DNA of 64,000 nucleotides, from assembly GCF_039541575.1 (NCBI RefSeq), contig NZ_BAABGM010000026.1:19355-83354 (forward strand), read 5' to 3'. This document shows positions 25,622 to 34,390 of the stretch, one piece after another (position 1 is the first letter of the stretch; every line of letters starts with the position of its first letter). Under the pieces are notes generated by a model that searched no databases, was not told where the DNA came from, and was given only the letters and a program-made list of their open reading frames with translations. Both the position numbers and the translations under genes were made by a program. Source of the DNA: Fodinibacter luteus (GTDB taxonomy: Bacteria; Actinomycetota; Actinomycetes; Actinomycetales; Dermatophilaceae).

Positions 25622-28600
25622 TCAGCGTCCCACGCCGGCCAGGGGGACCGTCCGAGGACTGTTGGACGCGTTGGTGGTGACCGTCAGGCTGCCGGTCACC
25701 GGTCCCGTTCCCTCGGGCCGGAAGCTCACCGACAGGCTGCAGGACCTACCGGCTGCGAGCGTCGCGGGGCAGTTGCCCAAGGTGGCGGTGAATGGCCCGG
25801 CCGTCGCCAACCCTGCAAGTGTCAACGTGAGAGCTCCGGGACCGTTGTTGGTGACCCTGACGTTCTGGGTCCGGGTCGAGCCGACGGCGCGACGACCGAA
25901 GTCGACGGTGGCCGGCAGGGTCATGGTCGGTCGGACGACCGGGGTCTGACCCTGGCCCGTCAGGGCGATCGCAGTCGGGGGCCCGCCTGCGTTGTGGGTG
26001 ATCGTGAGGCTACCGGTGACCCCCGTGAGGGCCGTCGGGGTGAAGCCCACCTCGATGGTGCAGGTCCCGCCCGGTTCGACAGCCGCGCCGCAGCCGTTGG
26101 TGCCGATGGTGAACGGGGCCCCGGAGACCGCGACGTTGGTGACGTCGAGGTTCGCGCTCCCGGTGTTGCTCACGACGACGGGCATGGTGGCCGTCGCCCC
26201 GGTGTCCCTCAGCCCGAAGGCCAGGGTGGTCGCCGGCGAGAAGGAGGCCACGGGCGCGGGAGCGGTGATGGAGGACGTGGGCACCTCGGCGCCGCCGGAG
26301 AACCGGAGAGTCTCCACGTTGCTCACCGTGTCGACGCCGTCGGCCTGGGTACCACCGGTGTGGGCCACGGTGACCGTGTCGTCGTCGACCCGAGTGATCG
26401 TGTAGTTCGTGCGCACGTCGGAGAAGAGCGCCACGTCGACCGCGCCGGCGTTGTCCGGGGTCTGGATCTCCCGGACGATGCGCAGCTGACCCGGGTTGAT
26501 CGTTCCGTTGATCATCCGGGCGGCAACGCCGGACAGCGTCTCGACGGTGTCGATTTGCGTGGTCGGCTCGGCCACGCCGCTGCGCACGCTGATGCGCACG
26601 TTGAGCTGCGCGTCACCGTCGATGACGTCGTCGCCACCGCGGCCCTCGATGAGGTCGGTGCCGCCACCACCCATGAGGACGTTGCCGCCGGTGAAGGTGG
26701 TCTCGCCACCCAGGACGGCGCTGAGACCCGTCACGCGTGCCGTGCCGTCGGCCGTGAGCTCGTGGCCCACCATCGCCGCGGCGTCACGGTCGTCACCGCG
26801 AAGGGTGTCGTTGAGGTTCCAGCCGGACAGCGCCTCGATGAGGTCGAACCTGTCCTTGTTCGTCTCGACACTCGGCGGGAGCAGACCGGTGAGGTCCAGG
26901 TCGGAGTCCGCCGCGACGGGGTCGCCGTCGTGCGTGGCGTAGTCGAACCCGAGCATGCCCTCGTTGCGCTGGATCCCAGGCCCGTTGAGCATGACGTCGT
27001 CGCCACCCTCGGCGTCGTTGTCGTTCTCGCCGCCGTACCCGATGAGGACGTCGTGGCCGGGCTCGTTCGGGTCGTCCTGGAACGGGGCGCCGTTGTCGCC
27101 CTGCAGCAGGTTGAACGCGCCGCCACCGGTGCCGTTGGTGTTCGCACCGTTCTCGAGCCAGTCGTCGCCGTCGTCGCCGAAGACGGTGTCGTCCTCCGGA
27201 CCGCCGAGGACGTAGTCGTCGCCAGGTCCTGCGAACGCCTCTGCGAGGTCGTCGTGGTCGATGAAGTCGTTGCCACGACCGCCCTGGTTCAGGTCGCCCG
27301 CGAAACCCTGCCCGGAGGACAGCGTGTCGTTGCCGTCGCCGCCCTTGAGCGTGTCGTCACCGTTGGTGTCGAGCAGGATGTCGTCGCCGAGACCGCCGAT
27401 GTGGTTGTCGTTGCCGTCTCCGCCCTGCATCCAGTCGTTGCCGTCGTTGCCGCGAATGGTGTCGTCACCCTCGCTCGACCAGACCCGGTTGTTCCCGGCC
27501 GTGCCGTTGAAGACGACGTGCTCCGCGCCGGGGTACCGGATGGTGCCGTCCGGCATCCGGGTGAGCATGGCCGCCTCGTCCCACGCCGTCGTCGTGTCGT
27601 CGGGGACGGGGCCTGAGGTTCCCAGGTTCGCCAGGTTGAAGACGAACGCGGGCCGCGAGAACGAGTCGGCCGGCAGGCCTTCGACGTCCGTGTTGCGCTG
27701 GATCAGCTCGGCGAACGAGTTGCCCTCGAGCTGCGTCAGCATGTTCAGGCCGGCGGTACGGGACAGGTAGTAGAACCGGTCGCCGAACTGCAGGTCCTCC
27801 ATCTGCGACTCGAACACGTAGTTGAACGTCGTTCCGAGCAGGCCACCGAAGACGAACTGCTTCTCGGCCAGCCCACCGACCCAGAGGTCGATGCGGTCCA
27901 CACCGGTGTTGGTCGTGTTGCCCGGGTCGACCCACGTGGTGTTGGCCACCGTGATCTCACCAGTGACGGGGTTGGTGACCTCGTGCGGCGCGCTGTTGAG
28001 GAACGCGTAGCTGTCGGCGGGACCGTTGTCCACGGTCTCGTCTCCCGGCGTGTTCGTGTCGTTGACGAGGACGCCGTCGGCGCCTGCCGGTCCGGCGAGG
28101 ATCTTGGCCGCAGCCGCTCGCTTGGCGGCCAGGGTGGTCGCCCCCGTGATCGACGGGTGCGTGCCGTACGCGGCGATGAAGTTGTTCAGTGACTCCGGGT
28201 GCTTGATGCCGAAGCCGAAGTCGGCCCAGCTCTGGTATGGCGCCAGCGCGGAGTTGTTCGACGCCGCGTAGAACGAGCGCCGAGCAGCGTTGAGCGTCGG
28301 GATGCCGGTGTCACGGGCGCGGGCCATGTTCAGCGACGCGAGGTCGAGCGGCAGGCCGAGGAGCCGGTTGCGCAACGCCTCGGTGACGAACTCGTCGAGC
28401 TCGTTGCCGACCTGACGGGTCATGCCGCGCACGACGTCGCCGGCCGCCTGATCCGGTGTCCGGCCGTCCTCCATGAAGGACGGCGGGTTGAGGAAGGCGT
28501 CCAACAGGTCGATGTCGTCCCGGGTGCCGCCGGCGCTGACGCGGTCGACCGACTCGGTCAGCATCGAGTGCCCGAAGCGGTAGACCGCGTGGGCGAACTC

Positions 28601-30400
28601 GGCCTTGATGGCCGGCCTGATGCTGGTGTTGTAGCCGGTGCCACCTTCACCGAACAGCGCAACCATCGGCTGGACCTTGCGGATGAACTCCTCGAAGGCC
28701 AGGTGCTGGTACTGCATCTCGGTGACGAAGCGGGCGGCCTGGAACAGACGCTCGCCGTAGTCGTAGCCGCCGTCCCGGGCGGTGTAGCGGTTCGTCGCCT
28801 TCCAGTCCGCCTCCTCGGCGTCCGTGATGCCGCCGGCCACGTTGTCGGCGTTGGCGATCATCGAGTCGATCTCTGCGACGAGGCGGTTGTGCTCGGAGTG
28901 GAACACGTGGTGCACGGTGGTGAGGCCGATGTTCTCGTTGACCCGACCGTCGCCGGCGATGAAGTGCGCGTCGAGCATCTCGTCGTCGTACTCGTTGACG
29001 CACCCCGTCGGGAAGTCGGGCGCTTCGCACACGACCAGTCCGGGCGTCACGACGTCGTCCCCATCAGGCGTCGAGCCTGCCTTCGGAACAGCGTTGTGGG
29101 CGATGTCGTCGAGGAATGCGTGACCGGTCCTGGTCGCGCCCGTCGTCGGCACCGGCGTCGTGAGGTTGCCCTCGACCAGCCCATTGTCCGCGCTCTCGTC
29201 GACCGGAGTGTCCCCGTCGTCGACGAGGATGCCGTCGGCGCCCGGTGACCCCGGCACCACGAGCTGCGGAAGGCCGTTGCCCCCCCGCACGAAGCGGCCG
29301 TAGGGGTCGGTGAGGAGCAGCGGGATGCTCAGCGCGTCGGCGTCCGTGAGCGCGATGCCGAGCATGTCGTCGGCCTGGGTCTTCACGTCGGCCCAGGTCG
29401 CCATGCCGCCGCCGGGACCGGTGATAAGGCGACCGGTTGCGCGCGGCTGCACGATGTCCGGGTCGGCGTTCCCGTCCTCGTACGCCCGCAGGAAGACCTG
29501 GTGCGACGGGTGGGAGGTGTAGGTCTGGCTCTGGTCGACCCACGGGGAGGTCTGGTTGTTCGCCTCGTGGTCGCCGTCGTGGGTGGCGCGGGTCAGCACC
29601 ATGAAGTTCGTCGGCGAACCCGCCTCGAACAGCGGGTCGTCTTCCTGGAGGGGCATGACGACAGTGCCGTTGCCGCCCTTGTTCACCAGGTCGAGGCCGT
29701 GGTCGAAGAACTGGCCGAACAGCGTGAACCAGGAGTTGTACGGCGCCGAGAGGCCGACGTCGGGCGCCACGTTCGGGATGAAGAACGCTCCGGACTCGGT
29801 GACCTCCGGGACCTCGCCGGCCGCGGCGACGGCCGCGGGGTTGGTCGCCTTCTGGTCGACGATGAGGTTGCTGATCACGCGCGGCTGGCTGTCGGTGACC
29901 GTGCCACCGTTGGAGTCGTAGGTGCTGCCGTTCTCCGCCGACTGGAGTGCCTTGGGCACCAGCCGCGGGAAGTTCTGGTCGGCGGAGCCGACCGTGACGT
30001 TGCCGGGGACGATGTTGTTGCACGTGCCGTCGATGAGGCGCAGCCCCCAGGGGAGCGTGTCGCCCACCTCGCCGCTCGGGATCTGGTCGGCACCGGTCCC
30101 TCGCATGGTTCCGCAGGGGTTCGCCGCCGTGTAGGTGTCGGCGTGCCGCTCTGCGATCTTGATCTGCTTGAGGATGAACCGTAGGTCGGACGCATTGAGG
30201 TTGAACCCCTGACCCACCGGCGCGACAGCCGCCGAGGCCGCCGTGAAGGACATCATGCCCAGCGAGGCCGCGGTGACCACCGCGGTGCCGGCTGCCAGCG
30301 CTCGAGTGCGCGCGCGCCTCCGGCGCCTTGCCCCCGGTCCTGTCCTGGAGCTACCGCTCACGGTGTCCTCGTGGCTGCGCCTGGCGAACGTTCTACTCAT
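25622..30400 (-). CDS. secreted animal-type heme peroxidase with RTX calcium repeats and two ASH domains
   Basis: The protein has 1,592 residues. A long Arg-rich signal peptide (cleavage near residue 58) precedes an An_peroxidase domain, about 190-950. Distal His is about H234 (GQFFDHGLDLV), catalytic Arg/EHNR region GDGRVNENIG to HSEHNRLV, proximal His about H611 (YRFGHSM), with NMARARDTGIP, DLWVGGLAE and QFGDRFYY. Hemolysin-type nonapeptides (GGDGNDNHIGGLGDD and similar) cover about 965-1090, then a linker and two ASH (choice-of-anchor-like) domains, about 1395-1592. The closest characterised class is MopA-type peroxidases that oxidise Mn(II); the substrate here is untested. It is Sec-exported despite RTX repeats, since no type I secretion partners are adjacent. 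Confidence 0.9.
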   Translation of the reverse strand: MSRTFARRSHEDTVSGSSRTGPGARRRRRARTRALAAGTAVVTAASLGMMSFTAASAAVAPVGQGFNLNASDLRFILKQIKIAERHADTYTAANPCGTMRGTGADQIPSGEVGDTLPWGLRLIDGTCNNIVPGNVTVGSADQNFPRLVPKALQSAENGSTYDSNGGTVTDSQPRVISNLIVDQKATNPAAVAAAGEVPEVTESGAFFIPNVAPDVGLSAPYNSWFTLFGQFFDHGLDLVNKGGNGTVVMPLQEDDPLFEAGSPTNFMVLTRATHDGDHEANNQTSPWVDQSQTYTSHPSHQVFLRAYEDGNADPDIVQPRATGRLITGPGGGMATWADVKTQADDMLGIALTDADALSIPLLLTDPYGRFVRGGNGLPQLVVPGSPGADGILVDDGDTPVDESADNGLVEGNLTTPVPTTGATRTGHAFLDDIAHNAVPKAGSTPDGDDVVTPGLVVCEAPDFPTGCVNEYDDEMLDAHFIAGDGRVNENIGLTTVHHVFHSEHNRLVAEIDSMIANADNVAGGITDAEEADWKATNRYTARDGGYDYGERLFQAARFVTEMQYQHLAFEEFIRKVQPMVALFGEGGTGYNTSIRPAIKAEFAHAVYRFGHSMLTESVDRVSAGGTRDDIDLLDAFLNPPSFMEDGRTPDQAAGDVVRGMTRQVGNELDEFVTEALRNRLLGLPLDLASLNMARARDTGIPTLNAARRSFYAASNNSALAPYQSWADFGFGIKHPESLNNFIAAYGTHPSITGATTLAAKRAAAAKILAGPAGADGVLVNDTNTPGDETVDNGPADSYAFLNSAPHEVTNPVTGEITVANTTWVDPGNTTNTGVDRIDLWVGGLAEKQFVFGGLLGTTFNYVFESQMEDLQFGDRFYYLSRTAGLNMLTQLEGNSFAELIQRNTDVEGLPADSFSRPAFVFNLANLGTSGPVPDDTTTAWDEAAMLTRMPDGTIRYPGAEHVVFNGTAGNNRVWSSEGDDTIRGNDGNDWMQGGDGNDNHIGGLGDDILLDTNGDDTLKGGDGNDTLSSGQGFAGDLNQGGRGNDFIDHDDLAEAFAGPGDDYVLGGPEDDTVFGDDGDDWLENGANTNGTGGGAFNLLQGDNGAPFQDDPNEPGHDVLIGYGGENDNDAEGGDDVMLNGPGIQRNEGMLGFDYATHDGDPVAADSDLDLTGLLPPSVETNKDRFDLIEALSGWNLNDTLRGDDRDAAAMVGHELTADGTARVTGLSAVLGGETTFTGGNVLMGGGGTDLIEGRGGDDVIDGDAQLNVRISVRSGVAEPTTQIDTVETLSGVAARMINGTINPGQLRIVREIQTPDNAGAVDVALFSDVRTNYTITRVDDDTVTVAHTGGTQADGVDTVSNVETLRFSGGAEVPTSSITAPAPVASFSPATTLAFGLRDTGATATMPVVVSNTGSANLDVTNVAVSGAPFTIGTNGCGAAVEPGGTCTIEVGFTPTALTGVTGSLTITHNAGGPPTAIALTGQGQTPVVRPTMTLPATVDFGRRAVGSTRTQNVRVTNNGPGALTLTLAGLATAGPFTATLGNCPATLAAGRSCSLSVSFRPEGTGPVTGSLTVTTNASNSPRTVPLAGVGR

Positions 30401-30433
30401 GGTGAAACCCCTGTCTGCACGGTGGTGTAGGTC

Positions 30434-30467
30434 ACAGTGGCGGGCCGGTCTTCGACATACCTTTTGG
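30434..30467 (-). promoter_or_regulatory. peroxidase promoter with CCAAAAGG element
   Basis: Reading the minus strand, CCAAAAGG (30467-30460) is followed after 4 nt by TCGAAG and by a -10-like CACTGT at 30439-30434. The arrangement and spacing are identical to the multicopper-oxidase promoter at 33198-33165. The motif starts 67 nt before the ATG. Direct half-repeats next to a -10 element are the layout recognised by SARP activators. Confidence 0.6.
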
Positions 30468-30518
30468 ATTCCTGCGACGCCGACCGTTGTCGGCATCGCC
30501 CTCCGGGCAGCGCCGGGT

Positions 30519-31028
30519 TCAGAACGTCAGGAGCACGCGGCCGATGAGCTCGTCGAGGCGGATGGCTCCGTACCTTCGCGAGTCGACCGACTCGGAACGG
30601 TTGTCCCCCAGCAAGAACGCGGCATCCGGTGGCACCGTGACCGGGCCGAAGTACGTCGAGTCGATCCTCGTGAGGTCGACCTGCGGCTCGTGCCGGACGA
30701 TCCCGTCGACGACGAGTACGGCGTCCTCCAGAGCCACGGTCTGGCCGCCGAGCGCGACGACGCGCTTCACGACCAGCTCACGGTGCTCCGGGTCACGGAA
30801 GACGACGAGGTCACCGACCTCCGGCATCCGCCAGCGACCGGAGAGCTTGTCGACGAGCACGTGGTCACCTGCGGTGAGCGTGGGCTCCATGCTGACCGAC
30901 GCGACCCGCAACGGTTCCAGCCCGACGAGGAGGAGCACGACGCCGGCGATGAGGACGGGGATCGCGATGCGCGCCCAGGGGCGCGGGCGGCGGGACGTCC
31001 GTTCGCCGGGCCCTGCCGGCGTGACCAC
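30519..31028 (-). CDS. lepB: signal peptidase I (S26 family)
   Basis: The protein has 169 residues, short for the family. One N-terminal membrane anchor (about 19-38) precedes box B with the nucleophile Ser46 (VASVSMEPTL), box D with Lys88 (VVKRVVALGG) and box E LGDNRSESVDSRRYG. It removes signal peptides on the outer face of the membrane. GTG 31028 shares one base with the stop of the 4-TM gene. Its position between the multicopper oxidase and the peroxidase suggests a dedicated peptidase for the exported proteins of this locus (inference); it is unlikely to be the only signal peptidase of the cell. Confidence 0.88.
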   Translation of the reverse strand: MVTPAGPGERTSRRPRPWARIAIPVLIAGVVLLLVGLEPLRVASVSMEPTLTAGDHVLVDKLSGRWRMPEVGDLVVFRDPEHRELVVKRVVALGGQTVALEDAVLVVDGIVRHEPQVDLTRIDSTYFGPVTVPPDAAFLLGDNRSESVDSRRYGAIRLDELIGRVLLTF

Positions 31029-31543
31029 TAGCCCAGTGCGCCGCTGAGCCGCAGGGCCCACAGGCCCGCGCCGGTGACGAGCAGCACGTTGACGGTCGTC
31101 CGCCGCAGTCGTGGCGGCAGCAGGGTCACGAGGAGGCAGACGACGACCAGCTCGGCGCCGGTGGCGGCAAGGTCGGCGGGCCCCACGCCCTCGGTGTGGG
31201 ACCAGACATGGGACGTGATGTCCTCCGGCGGCTCGACCGGGAGCCCGGTGGTGCGGCTCACCACCCAGACGAGGACCACAGAAAGGTTGACGACGATTCC
31301 GGTGAGCGCGACGGGCCACGTGGGACGTCGCAGCACGAGGGCCGCAAGTGCCAGCTGGAAGCACCCGACGACGACGAAGAACGCCCCGTAGACCCACCAC
31401 TCCTCGAGGTGCTCCGGCGTGACCGCGAGGTGGATGCCGCCGGCGAGGACCGAGGCAAGCGCGGCCCACTGCTGGACGCCGACGCCCACGGGACGGGTGG
31501 CCGTCCCCGGCCGGGGGGCGTCGGTCCGCGATGTGGTCGTCAT
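31028..31543 (-). CDS. four-helix membrane protein of the oxidase locus
   Basis: The protein has 171 residues and four hydrophobic helices. The first loop contains IHLAVTPEHLEEWWVYGAFF, with His and Glu residues at the membrane interface, and VWVVSRTTGLPVEPPE precedes an outer loop with DITSHVWSHTEGVG. The His/Glu-rich loops could bind a metal or heme, but I recognise no characterised family. It lies 6 nt downstream of the multicopper oxidase and abuts the signal peptidase, so all three share a transcript. A role as membrane partner or metal handler for the oxidase is speculative. Confidence 0.8.
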   Translation of the reverse strand: MTTTSRTDAPRPGTATRPVGVGVQQWAALASVLAGGIHLAVTPEHLEEWWVYGAFFVVVGCFQLALAALVLRRPTWPVALTGIVVNLSVVLVWVVSRTTGLPVEPPEDITSHVWSHTEGVGPADLAATGAELVVVCLLVTLLPPRLRRTTVNVLLVTGAGLWALRLSGALG

Positions 31544-31549
31544 GGCGAC

Positions 31550-33133
31550 TCAGAACGCCGGGGCCGGGAGGGGCCTCGCCGGCGCTGTCGTGATCGGGTC
31601 GTAGCCACCCTCGCCCACGGAGAACTGGCCCATCATGTCGTGGTCCTCGTGCACGAGGTTGTGGCAGTGGATCATGTACCGGCCGGGGTGCGGACCGAAC
31701 TGGGTGATGAGGCGGACGCGTTCGTTCTCTCCGACGTGGACGACGTCCTTGGCGCCGCGCTCGTGGGCGCGGGGAGCCACCCGCACCCCGTTCCGGTCGA
31801 ACTCGCGGTCGAGGATCTTGAAGTCGATGAGGTGGATGTGCAATGGGTGGTGCCACCCCCCCGAGTCGTTGTGGATCTCCCACACCTCCACGGCGTTGAG
31901 CGCCGGGTTCGCGAGGGCCCGCGTGTAGGCACTGGCCTCGACGTCGGCCCAGGTCTCGCCGTTGATGGTCCACTGGCCGCCCTGGCGGACCAGGGCCATC
32001 GTCCTCGTGGGGGTGTCCGCCGTCGGGGTCAGCGCCATGATCGCGTTGTAGGGGCTCAGCACACTGGGAACCGAGTTCTTCGAGGTGGTGCTCGCCTTGG
32101 CGACGACGTCGAAGGCCATGACCTTGTCGGTGTGGGTGTAGTCGACGTTGTTCTTCGGGCTGATGTTGCGCAGGGTCACCCGGCGGCCGATCTTGTACTT
32201 CGCGAAGTCGATGACCACCTCGTACCGCTCGGCGTTGCCGTGCAGCAGGGTCGTCACCGGCTGTGGTGCCGCCATCAGGCCGGCGTCGGTGCCGATGACG
32301 ACGAGCGGCTCACCACTGTCGAGCTGCCACCGGTAGGTCCGCGAGACGGACGCGTTGAGGATGCGGAAGCGGTACTTGCGCCGCTCGACCTTCATCACCG
32401 GCCACGGGCGGCCGTTGACGAGGACGACGTCGCCGAAGAACCCCGAGTGGTCGTCGTCGTCGTAGAGCAGCTGACCGTCGACGTCGAACATGGCGTCGGT
32501 GACGACGAGCGGCACGTCGTAGTACCCCTGGGGGATCGGGAGCCCCTGCTCGACCGCGTCGTGCATCCGGTACATCCCCGCCAGGCCCATGTAGACGTTC
32601 GGCGCGGTGTGGTGCACCCCGTGGTCGTGGTACCAGAGGGTCCGCGACCCCTGGAAGTTCGGGTAGCGGTAGTCCTTCCAGCTTCCGGGGTAGGTGACGT
32701 CGCTGGCGTACCCGTCGAACTGGGGCAGGGAGGCCGACCCGTGGAGGTGGGTCGAGGTGAAGGGTGTGTACCCCAGCGTCGGGTGGGAGGCAGGGAGCCG
32801 GTTGATCTGCCGGAGCACCACCTCCCGGCCCTGCTGGACGTCGATCGTGGGGCCCGGGAAGACACCGTCGTAGCCCCAGATCCGGGTCTGGCGGCCGGGG
32901 AGGATCTCGGCCGCCTGCTCGCGCATCGTCATCGAGTAGTAGTCCGTCGTGCCGACGGACGTGACCTTCGTGGCGACGGGGGGCTTCGAGAAGGGCGTGC
33001 TGAAGGGCGCCGGCAGGGCGGACTCGGCGATCCTGCTCTGGCCCGCCGCCAGCACGCTGCGCTCGAGCGGGATGAGCATCGCTCCCCCGGTGAGCATCCC
33101 GAACGTGAGCATCTCTCGCCTCGTCAGTGACAT
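31550..33133 (-). CDS. CotA/bilirubin-oxidase-like multicopper oxidase, Tat-exported
   Basis: The protein has 527 residues. A twin-arginine signal (SLTRREMLTFGMLTGGAM) implies export of the folded enzyme. Three cupredoxin domains carry all four copper motifs: THLHG (about 128-132), WYHDHGVHH (about 168-175), HHPLHIHLIDF (about 428-438) and HCHNLVHEDHDMM (about 489-501). The type 1 copper site comprises His429, Cys490, His495 and a probable axial Met500. The HEDHDMM ending is typical of CotA laccase, bilirubin oxidase and phenoxazinone synthase, which oxidise phenols, bilirubin or Mn(II) and reduce oxygen to water. It is first gene of an operon with the 4-TM protein and signal peptidase I. Confidence 0.92.
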   Translation of the reverse strand: MSLTRREMLTFGMLTGGAMLIPLERSVLAAGQSRIAESALPAPFSTPFSKPPVATKVTSVGTTDYYSMTMREQAAEILPGRQTRIWGYDGVFPGPTIDVQQGREVVLRQINRLPASHPTLGYTPFTSTHLHGSASLPQFDGYASDVTYPGSWKDYRYPNFQGSRTLWYHDHGVHHTAPNVYMGLAGMYRMHDAVEQGLPIPQGYYDVPLVVTDAMFDVDGQLLYDDDDHSGFFGDVVLVNGRPWPVMKVERRKYRFRILNASVSRTYRWQLDSGEPLVVIGTDAGLMAAPQPVTTLLHGNAERYEVVIDFAKYKIGRRVTLRNISPKNNVDYTHTDKVMAFDVVAKASTTSKNSVPSVLSPYNAIMALTPTADTPTRTMALVRQGGQWTINGETWADVEASAYTRALANPALNAVEVWEIHNDSGGWHHPLHIHLIDFKILDREFDRNGVRVAPRAHERGAKDVVHVGENERVRLITQFGPHPGRYMIHCHNLVHEDHDMMGQFSVGEGGYDPITTAPARPLPAPAF

Positions 33134-33164
33134 GGCCTCGCCTTTCCGTCGTCCGACGAGGCGA

Positions 33165-33198
33165 ACGGTAGGAGGGCCTTCTTTGGAACTCCTTTTGG
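33165..33198 (-). promoter_or_regulatory. multicopper-oxidase promoter with CCAAAAGG element
   Basis: On the minus strand, CCAAAAGG (33198-33191) is followed after 4 nt by CCAAAG and by a -10-like TACCGT at 33170-33165. The motif starts 65 nt before the ATG. It matches the peroxidase promoter in motif, half-repeat spacing and -10 position. I found no third CCAAAAGG/CCTTTTGG in the window. Confidence 0.6.
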
Positions 33199-33233
33199 TC
33201 CCGGGGTCACCGACACCGGCATCCGCCGTTCGG

Positions 33234-33279
33234 CCCCCCCGACATCCCCCGTTCGGTCCCCCCCATTCTCGGCCCCCCC
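33234..33279 (-). other. potential G-quadruplex between oxidase operon and regulator
   Basis: The plus strand carries C-runs of 7, 5, 7 and 7 (33234-33240, 33246-33250, 33258-33264, 33273-33279) with 5-, 7- and 8-nt loops. The minus strand therefore has four long G-runs, a strong quadruplex motif, upstream of both divergent genes. Confidence 0.55.
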
Positions 33280-33362
33280 ATTTCGGGATGGTCGGCCCGT
33301 CGGCACCGTGGTTCCCTGACGGGCAGACGCGAACCGGTGCAGGACGGGACAGGGGCAGTCGC

Positions 33363-34187
33363 ATGGAGATCTCGATGTTCGGGCCGCTACTCGTGCGTGA
33401 CGGGGAGCGGGTGCTCGGCCCTCGTGACCTCGGCGGCGCCAAGCCCCGCCAGGTCCTCGAGCTGCTGCTGCTCGCGCGCGGCCACCTGGTGTGCACCGAG
33501 ATGATCGCGACGGCCCTGTGGCCCGAGGGTGAGGAGCCCCGGCACGTCGTCGCCACCCTCAACACCTACGTGTGCGTCCTGCGGCACAGCATGTTCGCCG
33601 ACCAGACCCAGGCGCGACGGGTCATCGTCACCGAGCCCGGCGCCTACCGGCTCGCCCTCCACGAGGTCAGCCTCGACCTCGACCGCTTCGACGACCTCCT
33701 GCTCCGCGCCGACCGGGCGCCCCGACAGGAGCGGCTCGAGCTGCTCACCGCGGCGGTCGGGCTGGCCGGCGGACCGCTCCTCGAGCACGCCCGCTACGAC
33801 GAGTGGGTCCAGGAGGACCGCCTCGTCTACGAGGACCGCACGACCCGCGCCCACCTCGACCTGGCCATCGACTGGCTCGCCGAGGGTGAGCGCACCACCA
33901 GCCTTCGCCACGCGGAGCTCGCCCTCGGCCGCGACCGGTACTCGGAGGAGGCGTACCGCCTCGTCATGCTGGCGAACCACGGCCTCGGACGCCACGACGC
34001 GGTGCGCCGGGCACTCAGCCGCTGCAGGGCCGTGCTCGACCGCGACCTGGGCGTCGGCTGCGGGCCCGAGACCGAGCTCATGGCTGCGGCGATCGACTCC
34101 CGCACACCGGAGGCGGACATCCTCGAGGCCTTCTATCCCGCACCTCCCTCGCGCCTCGCGGCAGCACCCGAGCGCTCCGTGGCCTGA
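33363..34187 (+). CDS. SARP-like transcriptional activator with BTAD domain
   Basis: The protein has 274 residues. The N-terminal OmpR-type winged helix (about 1-95: EISMFGPLLVRDGERVLG, AKPRQVLELLLLARG, LWPEGEEPRHVVATLNTYV) is followed by a bacterial transcriptional activation domain (BTAD, about 98-245: VSLDLDRFDDLLLRAD through EEAYRLVMLANHGLGRHDAVRRAL). This is the small two-domain form of Streptomyces antibiotic regulatory proteins, which bind direct repeats next to -10 elements and recruit RNA polymerase. It is divergent from the oxidase operon, whose promoter and that of the peroxidase carry fitting direct half-repeats, so it is the best candidate activator. Confidence 0.88.
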   Translation: MEISMFGPLLVRDGERVLGPRDLGGAKPRQVLELLLLARGHLVCTEMIATALWPEGEEPRHVVATLNTYVCVLRHSMFADQTQARRVIVTEPGAYRLALHEVSLDLDRFDDLLLRADRAPRQERLELLTAAVGLAGGPLLEHARYDEWVQEDRLVYEDRTTRAHLDLAIDWLAEGERTTSLRHAELALGRDRYSEEAYRLVMLANHGLGRHDAVRRALSRCRAVLDRDLGVGCGPETELMAAAIDSRTPEADILEAFYPAPPSRLAAAPERSVA

Positions 34188-34390
34188 TCCCGCCGCCCCG
34201 ACCCCGGTCCGACGAAGGCTCCGGGCTGCCCGTTCGGACTATGGACGAGCGCCCCCCGGCCCCCCCACAGTGGGTGTCACCGGGCAGGGAAGGTGTTGGT
34301 GGCGATGGTCTGCAGGGGCCTCAGGTCATTTGGTTGTTCTCGTCCAGGACGCCGTATGCGCAGCGCCGCGACCCACACGGGCCGCGGCTC
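34188..34390. other. intergenic leader of the two-component genes
   Basis: C6 and C7 runs at about 34252-34269 repeat the poly-C theme of the regulator upstream region. Otherwise nothing specific is seen. It may hold the promoter of the response regulator-kinase pair. Confidence 0.35.

Noticed and set aside
31028..31543. 4-TM protein as a cytochrome b-type subunit
   Set aside because: Histidines lie in loops rather than paired within helices at heme-b spacing, so the assignment is not supported.
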